Part shown: in pieces, positions 20,793 to 30,008 of the stretch
Position numbering within the stretch: the first letter of the stretch is position 1
Layout: every line of letters starts with the position of its first letter
Origin: Macropodus opercularis
Taxonomy: Eukaryota; Chordata; Actinopteri; Anabantiformes; Osphronemidae
Direction of reading: 5' to 3'
DNA: 64,000 nucleotides
Assembly: GCA_030770545.1 (NCBI GenBank)
Contig: CM061109.1
Location: 4,402,001 to 4,466,000, forward strand
Notes under the pieces: model-generated
What the model was told of the DNA's origin: nothing
Database searches by the model: none
What the model saw: the letters and a program-made list of their open reading frames with translations, nothing else
Made by a program: the position numbers and the translations under genes

Positions 20793-22078
20793 CTTGAAAA
20801 AAACGTAGCTAAACAATTATGTGACCACTTGCGTAGAAATGACCTATATGAAGATTTCCAGTCAGGATTCAGATTACATCATAGCACAGAAACAGCTCTG
20901 ATTAGAGTCACTAATGATCTTCTCACAGCTTCAGACAATGGTCTAGTTTCTGTACTTGTCCTGTTAGATCTTAGTGCAGCATTTGATACGATAGATCACA
21001 AGATTCTATTGCAGAGACTGGAACATAGCTTTGGGATTAAAGGAAAAGCACTGGGATGGTTTAAGTCTTATCTGTTGAACAGATTCCAATTCGTCCATGT
21101 TCATGATCAATCTTCCATCCGCACAGGAATTAACTTTGGAGTTCCACAGGGTTCTGTGCTTGGTCCAATACTTTTCAGTCTTTACATGTCTCCCCTTGGT
21201 AATATTATTAGAAAACATTCTATAAATTTCCACTGCTATGCAGATGATACTCAGTTATATTTGTCCATGAAACCAGAGGAAACAAACCAATTAGTCAAAC
21301 TTCAGACTTGTTTAAATGATATCAAATCCTGGATGTCCCATAACTTTCTACAACTGAATTCAGATAAAACTGAGGTTATTATAATTGGTGCTAAAAACCA
21401 GAGAGACTCTTTATTGAATCAGATTGTTACTCTGGATGACATAACGTTAGCTTCAAGTTCTACTGTGAGGAACCTTGGTGTCATTGTTGACCAAGATCTG
21501 TCCTTTACACCATATAATAAAGAAATCTCTAGAACCGCCTACTTCCACCTGAGGAATATTGCTAAAATTAGGAGCATCCTCTCACAGAGTGATGCTGAAA
21601 AATTAATCCATGCATTTGTTACCTCTAGGCTTGACTACTGTAACTCGCTACTCATAGGTTGTCCCAATAACTCTTTGAAAATCCTCCAATTAATTCAAAA
21701 TGCTGCAGCCAGAGTCTGACTGGACTTAGGAAGCGAGATCACATTTCTCCAACATTAGCTTCTCTGCATTGGCTCCCTGTCAAAACTAGGATAGAATTCA
21801 AAATTCTTCTCCTCACCTACAAAGCTCTTCATAATAAAGCTCCATCTTATCTTAAAGACCTCATCGCTCCTTATGCTCCCAACAGAACGCTTCGTTCTCA
21901 GAGCGCTGGTCTGCTTGTGGTTCCTAGAGTTTCTAAATGTAGAACAGGAGGCAGAGCATTTAGCTACCAAGCTCCTCTCCTATGGAACCAGCTTCCAGTC
22001 CAGGTTCGAGAAGCAGACACCCTCTCTAGTTTTAAAACTAGGCTTAAAACCTTTCTTTTTGACAAAGCGTATAGTTAG
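20793..22078 (+). pseudogene. L2 #2 ORF2 fragment (reverse transcriptase part, frameshifted)
   Basis: Encodes the C-terminal part of ORF2, with LLDLSAAFDTIDH, GVPQGSVLGPILF and YADDTQLYL intact. A single-base deletion near 21,715 (GCCAGAGTCTG against GCCAGAGTTCTG in L2 #1) shifts the frame to an immediate stop at 21,719. The remainder to the normal TAG at 22,076-22,078 is readable in another frame. The endonuclease is absent through 5' truncation. A few amino-acid differences from L2 #1 are visible (for example GINFG for GISFG). Confidence 0.95.
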
Positions 22079-22108
22079 AGATGGTTCTGGTCACCCTGAA
22101 CCATCTCT
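22077..22108 (+). other. Stem-loop at the ORF2 stop of L2 #2
   Basis: Same 11-bp perfect stem and 10-base loop as in L2 #1 (4,813-4,844). Confidence 0.6.
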
Positions 22109-22573
22109 TAGTTAAGCTGCTATAGACTTAGACTGCTGGGGGACGTCCTTTATTGACTGAGCTCTTTTTTCTCTTTTTCTTCTATCCACTAACATGCCTC
22201 CATTTCCACATGTGACTAACTTTGTCCCTTTTCTCTCCTAGTTGTGCTTCTCCCCTTCTGTCTCTCTCTATCCTCATCTACAGGTATCATCAGACTCAGA
22301 GTCGTGTGTCTCCAGTGTTCAGTTGCTGGTCCAACCATCCTGCCTGTGTTCTGTTGCTGCTTGTTTTGTTGTTGTGGTTGTGTTCTTTTCTCTCTTCTCT
22401 ATCCCCTCACCCCAGCCGGTCAAGGCAGATGGCCGCCCACACTGAGCCTGGGTCTGCTGGAGGTTTCTTCCTCTATAGAGGGAGTTTTTCCGCTGTCGCT
22501 ATTTAACTGTACAATTTATCGATTGGCTACAATTAAAAGCTTGCTCTATGTGGGAATTGTTGGGTTTAGTTGT

Positions 22574-22635
22574 GTAAGGTCTTAAAACCTTACTTGTAAA
22601 GCGCCTTGAGATAACTGATGTTGTGAATTGGCGCT
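22574..22635 (+). other. L2 3'-terminal stem-loops
   Basis: GTAAGGT/ACCTTAC (22,574-22,593) and AGCGCC/GGCGCT (22,600-22,605 with 22,630-22,635) can pair. Known L2-type LINEs are recognised by their reverse transcriptase through a 3' stem-loop; these are the likely equivalents. In L2 #1 the second stem is weakened by substitutions. Confidence 0.45.
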
Positions 22636-22668
22636 ATATAAATAAAGTTGAATTGAATTGAATTGAAT

Positions 22669-22958
22669 AGATTAAGAAGCTGTAAGTAAGTAAGTATCAG
22701 CATCAATAGGTGCTTAAAATGTCCTCATCTGCCTGAGCATGTTTTTCCATCCTGTCTACTGTAGTGAGTAGGTGTGGAACCTCAACTACCTACTCAATAC
22801 CCTTCAGACAACTTCACCTGGATGAATGAGAATCTCCACAGACAACTACAGACATTGTTTCTACCATAGCCCCAAGTACAAACCAGAGCACGTTGCTAAC
22901 TTGTAACACATTCAGGCATAAGTTAATAAATAAAGGCAAAACAAGATATACACTTCAT
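22669..22958. repeat. 290-bp direct repeat, right flank of L2 #2
   Basis: Partner of 20,503-20,792 and of exactly equal length. After it the sequence continues into the end of the inverted paralogue and then unrelated DNA. Confidence 0.9.
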
Positions 22959-23140
22959 TTAATATAGTATTTGACAAGTAAATTTTGCTCCTAAATTGTT
23001 ATTAATTATCTACTATAGTTCTGTGGAAACAGAAATTCGAAACACTAATTCGAGCATGGCCTCAGTCAGGTATCATCAATTGTGTTTATAATAATAATGT
23101 TACGAGTCCCAAGTCGGGTACCAGCGCAGCAAAGATGAAG

Positions 23141-23209
23141 CTGGGAAACAGGTAACAATCAGGAGCAATTATGGATTGAAGCGCTCAGTTCACCTTCCCG
23201 AATAGCCTT
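23141..23209. repeat. 69-bp direct repeat, first copy
   Basis: From CTGGGAAACAGGTAACAATC to GAATAGCCTT; an apparently identical copy lies at 23,589-23,657. The two bracket 379 bases of unrelated DNA with no recognised content. Confidence 0.9.
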
Positions 23210-23588
23210 TCTCTTTATTCATCTTTTCAACTAATAACAAAACATTTACTTCACTTAATATAATTTAACTCTATTAGCAATGTAAACCAACAAAAAATAA
23301 CTTATCACAAAAAGATGTGCGTGTAGGAGCCTAAATACTATTACTATGAAAAGCAAATACATATGGTGTCCGTCTGCAGGACATAGTGTAGCAGACAGAT
23401 GACACGGCGCATGCGCTACTCGACACGCCATGCGTCTCACTGCTCACGTAGCGTGTAGCGAACTTCTAAACTCTAATTAAAGTTCATTGTAAGAGTGTAC
23501 GTTCCCTATAAACAATTTAATAACATTCGCCGTACAAATATAAACTCTCTCTAATGTGGTTTTCATTAGTTTTCCACCAATTACTAAC

Positions 23589-23657
23589 CTGGGAAACAGG
23601 TAACAATCAGGAGCAATTATGGATTGAAGCGCTCAGTTCACCTTCCCGAATAGCCTT
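23589..23657. repeat. 69-bp direct repeat, second copy
   Basis: Partner of 23,141-23,209. Flanking bases differ on both sides, so the repeat edges are sharp. Confidence 0.9.
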
Positions 23658-23898
23658 GAGGTGGGGGCGGAGCTCCACCGCAAAAGCCTCCCTGGTGCAA
23701 CTGCTTCCGTCCCAAAGGTTCCTACCTGAGATTTATGTTCCCGTGTGTTCACTAAATAAATATGGGAATTGTATATCCAATTCTCCTATATTTTATAATA
23801 TATATATATATATCCATCTAAATAAATTATACACAAATAAATCCACGTTTCATTTGTGGTGTATCACAATAAATTAATAATATTAGAATGAAATATGA

Positions 23899-24098
23899 CA
23901 GAGCAGCATGATGGTGTAGCAGTTAGCACTGTTGCCTCACAGCAAGAGGCTTTTTCTCTGTGTCTGTGTGGTTTTTCTTCAGTTTCTTCCATCAGCCCAA
24001 TGACATGAAGTCAATTAATTTAAAATTGCTTGTAAGTGTGACTGAAAGAGTGAGCGATGATCTGTCTGTCTCTATAAGTAGCCCTGTGGTAGACTTTG
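23899..24098 (+). mobile_element. Degenerate copy of a common teleost dispersed repeat
   Basis: The stretch with GCACTGTTGCCTCACAGC, followed by a decayed TTCTTCAGTTTCTTCC and GACATGAAG region, resembles a repeat I recall as abundant in fish genomes. It is heavily diverged. The clade is uncertain and no coding sequence is visible. Confidence 0.55.
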
Positions 24099-24105
24099 TT
24101 CTTTT

Positions 24106-24480
24106 ACGTGTGTGTGTGTGTGTGTGTGTACAGGTTTAACATTGCATAAAGCTTTGCTTTAGTGACTAATGGTAACTAATTGATAAGAGATCCCATGAAA
24201 ATCAGATCATTAATTTATACTTGAGTGTTTTCTGCAGGAAAACACATGGAACCAGCGTCTGGTTCCATGCTTAATCTGTGCATTAATACCCCCATAGGTT
24301 TCAGTCCACCTCAAACCACAGCTGCAATATATGTGTTGCACTTTTGTCTATGTGCCTCTCAGCTATCTGCTCTCAGGTTAAAGCTGCAGTAACAGTCAAG
24401 TCGCTGGAGTGATCTGGACACAGAGGATTCTCATCCAGGATCGTGTAGAGGAAAGACCATAAAAAATGAAATAAAAATAG
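24106..24480 (-). repeat. Inverted paralogue of copy A positions ~8,985-9,600
   Basis: 24,128-24,290 is the reverse complement of about 9,440-9,570. 24,355-24,480 is the reverse complement of about 8,985-9,115, with several substitutions. It keeps the TTTTCTGCAGGAAAAC block that copy B has and copy A lost, so copy A carries a deletion at 9,468. A short GT run replaces the CA microsatellite. Confidence 0.85.
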
Positions 24481-24486
24481 ATTCAA

Positions 24487-25045
24487 TTTTCAATTCAATT
24501 CATTTCAACTTTATTTATATAGCAAAAATTCACAACATCAGTTATCTCAAGGCGCTTTACAAGTAAGGTTTAAGACCTTACACAACTAGACCCAACAAAT
24601 CCCACATAGAGCAAGCTTTTAATTGTAGCCAATCAATAAATTGTACATTTTAATAGCAACAGCGGAAAAACTCCCTCTATAGAGGAAGAAACCTCCAGCA
24701 GACCCAGGCTCAGTGTGGGCGGCCATCTGCCTTGACCGGTTGGGGTGAGGGGATAGAGAAGAGAGAAAAGAACACAACCACAACAACAAAACAAGCAGCA
24801 ACAGAACACAGGCAGAATGGTTGGACCAGCAAATGAACACTGGAGACACACGGCTCTGAGTCTGACGATACCTGGAGATGAGAATAGAGTTAGTCACATG
24901 TAGACATGGAGGCATGTTAGTGGATACAGGAAATGGAAAAGTAGAGGGGCTCAGTGAATGAAGGACGTCCCCCAGCATCTAAGTCTAAGAGACTCAATCA
25001 AATTCGACCTTTCTTTAATCTAGAGAGGAATCAGTGTCTGCTGAA
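24487..25045 (-). mobile_element. L2 3'-end fragment #3
   Basis: From the TTGAA tail (24,487) it matches the L2 3' UTR to about 24,990. Weaker similarity to the ORF2 end (CTAGAGAGG...GTGTCTGCT) reaches about 25,045. It is the inverted counterpart of the shorter fragments at 8,791 and 62,432. It directly precedes the macrosatellite. Confidence 0.8.
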
Positions 25046-28000
25046 ACAAGACGTTGTGTAGCATGTTTCTTAGAATAAAGTCTCTTTTAAATGACAGACC
25101 GTGTTACAGGTTCAGAGGTTAATCATAAAATCCTTTTTCTGTTTAGAGGAACTTTTCCCTTGTGTCGACTGTAACCCTCAGTCTGGACTCAGGCGTCAGT
25201 CGGCAGACTGTCCGTCCAACTTCTGACACCAAGATGTTGGTGGAAAAACCTTCTTCAAATGCTGGAACATACTGAGAAAACTAGAGGAGCATGTTGGTGT
25301 AATGAACCAGCTCAACGTTTAGTACGTGCTGGCATGAGGAAGACATCCTACAGCGAACCACTGTCTTCTGATGGATGTTAACACCAGAGCTTCTTATATA
25401 TTGTAACACAATGGTTTAGCCACCCCTCGCATGCTACCTGCTGTCTAAACGCATGTTCCATTTGGCCAACACACCAACCTGGTAAAGCTTCTAACTTCCC
25501 CATTTTGTTCCCTGTGGTTGTGTAGATTCACTTGGGCCGGTGCTTAAACTTTCAATGGGCTTATCATTCACACAGGGGTTTTCACTCACACTGATCTTCC
25601 CATCTCATCGTATGGTTGGATCTTATCACACATACTCTAACTTTGGGTGACTCTCTTCAGCCAGGTAGTTTGTATGACACATTCGTTCCGAGCAACGTAC
25701 CCTGTAGTGTGCTTATCAGCAATGCACACGGGACACTGAAGGAGTCATCGCAAAGCTTATGATGTTATTATATCAGTCATACGCCCATTTTATTCAGATG
25801 GGACATCCCTAGATGTATGAATGCTCTAAAACATAAAATCAACTCAAATAAAACTAAATACAAGCTAGGTTTACCACAAAGTGACACAAATGAAGACAAA
25901 AAAAATCTGCTTTAAAACATAGGCCACAATGTTGCTGAAGTTTTCTTACACATGTGGTCGATTCTCTTTAAACCCATGAATGACTTACACAACGTAAGAC
26001 TTCAGTATTTGTAATATCCTACATGTAACTTCACTGTAACATTCACTGACCACTAAAGAAATTACAGAACGCGTCAGGTGACTAAACCATTTCACAGAGC
26101 TACACACACATTCTTCACCTACACATAGTTGCTTCAGAACACTGGACTCACTCTGAATGGAGCGTCCGCTGTCTGCCTCCTGTCCCGGATGTCAGGCGGG
26201 AATCCAGTCCTGTTTCTGTGGAGCAGGTGGAACTTTTCCCTGGTGTCGGCTGTAACCATTAGTCTGGACTCAGGTGCCGGTCATCAGACTGTCCATCACA
26301 CTTTTATACTACAAAATAAAACCAATATAAATCAAATTAATCAAAATACAAGCTAGGTTTAACACAAAGGTACATGTAAGTAGACACAGAAGTTTTAAAG
26401 CTATGCCCAAATCAATGCTTTGTCCCAACCTACAGGGAACTACTGTAATCTGTCAATACCCAAAGCATCTATTCTATACATTTGCACTTTCAGTCCAAAA
26501 CCTGTTAACTAATGATCAGTAGCCTGAGCATCACAGAGAGGAGACTTGTTGGCTCTCGCCTCAACAATGAGTTTATGTTACAAGTTCAGAGGTTCATCGT
26601 AAAATACTGTGATGTAATTTCAGTTTGTATGTGATATAAAAGATGGTTCATAACACTGTACTCACTGTGAACGGAGCATCCGCTGTCCGCCTCCTGTTCC
26701 GAACATCAGGCGGGAATCCAGTCCTCCTTTTTCTGTTTAGAGGAACCTTTCCCTTGTGTCGACTGTAACCCTCAGTCTGGACTCAGGCGTCAGTCGGCAG
26801 ACTGTCCGTCCAACTTCTGACACCAAGATGTTGGTGGAAAAACCTTCTTCAAATGCTGGAACATACTGAGAAAACTAGAGGAGCATGTTGGTGTAATGAA
26901 CCAGCTCAACGTTTAGTACGTGCTGGCATGAGGAAGACATCCTACAGCGAACCACTGTCTTCTGATGGATGTTAACACCAGAGCTTCTTATATATTGTAA
27001 CACAATGGTTTAGCCACCCCTCGCATGCTACCTGCTGTCTAAACGCATGTTCCATTTGGCCAACACACCAACCTGGTAAAGCTTCTAACTTCCCCATTTT
27101 GTTCCCTGTGGTTGTGTAGATTCACTTGGGCCGGTGCTTAAACTTTCAATGGGCTTATCATTCACACAGGGGTTTTCACTCACACTGATCTTCCCATCTC
27201 ATCGTATGGTTGGATCTTATCACACATACTCTAACTTTGGGTGACTCTCTTCAGCCAGGTAGTTTGTATGACACATTCGTTCCGAGCAACGTACCCTGTA
27301 GTGTGCTTATCAGCAATGCACACGGGACACTGAAGGAGTCATCGCAAAGCTTATGATGTTATTATATCAGTCATACGCCCATTTTATTCAGATGGGACAT
27401 CCCTAGATGTATGAATGCTCTAAAACATAAAATCAACTCAAATAAAACTAAATACAAGCTAGGTTTACCACAAAGTGACACAAATGAAGACAAAAAAAAT
27501 CTGCTTTAAAACATAGGCCACAATGTTGCTGAACATTTACACATGTGGTCGATTCTCTTTAAACCCATTAATGACTTACACAACGTAAGACTTCAGTATT
27601 TGTAATATCCTACGTGTAATTTCACTGTAACATTCACTGACCACTAAAGAAATTACAGAACGCGTCAGGTGACTAAACCATTTCACAGAGCTACACACAC
27701 ATTCTTCACCTACACATAGTTGCTTCAGAACACTGGACTCACTCTGAATGGAGCGTCCGCTGTCTGCCTCCTGTCCTGGATGTCAGGCGGGAATCCAGTC
27801 CTGTTTCTGTGGAGCAGGTGGAACTTTTCCCTGGTGTCGGCTGTAACCATTAGTCTGGACTCAGGTGCCGGTCATCAGACTGTCCATCACACTTTTATAC
27901 TACAAAATAAAACCAATATAAATCAAATTAATCAAAATACAAGCTAGGTTTAACACAAAGGTACATGTAAGTAGACACAGAAGTTTTAAAGCTATGCCCA

Positions 28001-29313
28001 AATCAATGCTTTGCCCCAACCTACAGGGAACTACTGTAATCTGTCAATACCCAAAGCATCTATTCTATACATTTGCACTTTCAGTCCAAAACCTGTTAAC
28101 TAATGATCAGTAGCCTGAGCATCACAGAGAGGAGACTTGTTGGCTCTCGCCTCAACAATGAGTTTATGTTACAAGTTCAGAGGTTCATCGTAAAATACTG
28201 TGATGTAATTTCAGTTTGTATGTGATATAAAAGATGGCTCATAACACTGTACTCACTGTGAACGGAGCATCCGCTGTCCGCCTCCTGTTCCGAACATCAG
28301 GCGTGAATCCAGTCCTCCTTTTTCTGTTTAGAGGAACCTTTCCCTTGTGTCGGCTGTAATCCTCAGTCTGGACTCAGGCGTCAGTCGGCAGACTGTCCGT
28401 CCAACTTCTGACACCAAGATGTCGTGGAAAAACCTTCTTCAAATGCTGGAACATACTGAGAAAACTAGAGGAGCATGTTGGTGTAATGAACCAGCTCAAC
28501 GTTTAGTACGTGCTGGCATGAGGAAGACATCCTACAGCGAACCACTGTCTTCTGATGGATGTTAACACCAGAGCTTCTTATATATTGTAACACAATGGTT
28601 TAGCCACCCCTCGCATGCTACCTGCTGTCTAAACGCATGTTCCATTTGGCCAACACACCAACCTGGTAAAGCTTCTAACTTCCCCATTTTGTTCCCTGTG
28701 GTTGTGTAGATTCACTTGGGCCGGTGCTTAAACTTTCAATGGGCTTATCATTCACACAGGGGTTTTCACTCACACTGATCTTCCCATCTCATCGTATGGT
28801 TGGATCTTATCACACATACTCTAACTTTGGGTGACTCTCTTCAGCCAGGTAGTTTGTATGACACATTCGTTCCGAGCAACGTACCCTGTAGTGTGCTTAT
28901 CAGCAATGCACACGGGACACTGAAGGAGTCATCGCAAAGCTTATGATGTTATTATATCAGTCATACGCCCATTTTATTCAGATGGGACATCCCTAGATGT
29001 ATGAATGCTCTAAAACATAAAATCAACTCAAATAAAACTAAATACAAGCTAGGTTTACCACAAAGTGACACAAATGAAGACAAAAAAAATCTGCTTTAAA
29101 ACATAGGCCACAATGTTGCTGAACTTTTTCTTAAACATGTGGTCGATTCTCTTTAAAGCCATTAATGACTTACACAACGTAAGACTTCAGTATTTGTAAT
29201 ATCCTACATGTAACTTCACTGTAACATTCACTGACCACTAAAGAAATTACAGAACGCGTCAGGTGACTAAACCATTTCACAGAGCTACACACACATTCTT
29301 CACCTACACATAG

Positions 29314-29490
29314 TTGCTTCAGAACACTGGACTCACTCTGAATGGAGCGTCCGCTGTCTGCCTCCTGTCCCGGATGTCAGGCGGGAATCCAGTCCTGTTT
29401 CTGTGGAGCAGGTGGAACTTTTCCCTGGTGTCGGCTGTAACCATTAGTCTGGACTCAGGCGCCGGTCAGCAGACTGTCCATCACACTTTT
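29314..29490 (+). repeat. Box 1 of the macrosatellite unit
   Basis: About 175 bases roughly 80% identical by eye to box 2 of the same unit. Shared runs include CATCCGCTGTC-type sequence, AGGCGGGAATCCAGTCCT and GTCTGGACTCAGG. It ends with the inverted repeat AGTCTG...CAGACT. Confidence 0.85.
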
Positions 29491-29819
29491 ATACTACAAA
29501 ATAAAACCAATATAAATCAAATTAATCAAAATACAAGCTAGGTTTAACACAAAGGTACATGTAAGTAGACACAGAAGTTTTAAAGCTATGCCCAAATCAA
29601 TGCTTTGCCCCAACCTACAGGGAACTACTGTAATCTGTCAATACCCAAAGCATCTATTCTATACATTTGCACTTTCAGTCCAAAACCTGTTAACTAATGA
29701 TCAGTAGCCTGAGCATCACAGAGAGGAGACTTGTTGGCTCTCGCCTCAACAATGAGTTTATGTTACAAGTTCAGAGGTTCATCGTAAAATACTGTGATGT
29801 AATTTCAGTTTGTATGTGA

Positions 29820-29827
29820 TATAAAAG
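29820..29827 (+). promoter_or_regulatory. TATA-box-like TATAAAAG before box 2
   Basis: An exact TATAAAAG, present at the same place in the units examined (for example 26,635-26,642). It is absent from the truncated first unit. Possible Pol II start signal; no transcript evidence in sequence. Confidence 0.3.
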
Positions 29828-29828
29828 A

Positions 29829-30008
29829 TGGTTCATAACACTGTACTCACTGTGAACGGAGCATCCGCTGTCCGCCTCCTGTTCCGAACATCAGGCGGGA
29901 ATCCAGTCCTCCTTTTTCTGTTTAGAGGAACCTTTCCCTTGTGTCGACTGTAACCCTCAGTCTGGACTCAGGCGTCAGTCGGCAGACTGTCCGTCCAACT
30001 TCTGACAC
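29829..30008 (+). repeat. Box 2 of the macrosatellite unit
   Basis: Diverged duplicate of box 1. It contains a perfect 7-bp inverted repeat CAGTCTG (29,958-29,964) and CAGACTG (29,983-29,989) around an 18-base loop, which box 1 also keeps in 6-bp form although the loop has changed. Confidence 0.85.

Larger units (their letters stand above)
20793..22668 (+). mobile_element. L2-clade LINE #2, 5'-truncated, 1,876 bp
   Basis: It starts at the CTTGAAAAAA codons of ORF2 (about residue 605 of L2 #1) and runs to the GAATTGAATTGAAT tail. It is very similar to L2 #1. It contains the 3' stem-loops and the GCGCTATATAAATAAAG end. Insertion is into the inverted paralogue of copy A and is flanked by the 290-bp repeats. 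Confidence 0.95.
19839..22964 (-). repeat. Inverted, diverged paralogue of copy A positions ~90-2,890
   Basis: Read on the minus strand, this segment follows copy A in patches: 19,839-19,990 equals about 2,745-2,890; then about 2,700-2,735; 20,010-20,139 equals about 600-695; 20,459-20,600 equals about 420-600; 20,680-20,792 equals about 95-205. Most of copy A positions 700-2,700 is missing. Similarity is clearly lower than between A and B, so this duplication is older. It is interrupted by a LINE tail (20,140-20,444) and by L2 #2 (20,793-22,668), and the last 290 bases are repeated after L2 #2. Confidence 0.85.

Noticed and set aside
20727..21719. 330-codon frame taken as a complete gene
   Set aside because: The first ~22 codons are flanking DNA read through into a 5'-truncated L2; the frame ends at a 1-base deletion.
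25690..25710. CENP-B-box-like word in the array (ATTCGTTCCGAGCAACG)
   Set aside because: It lacks the required A and CGGG positions, so it does not match the CENP-B consensus.
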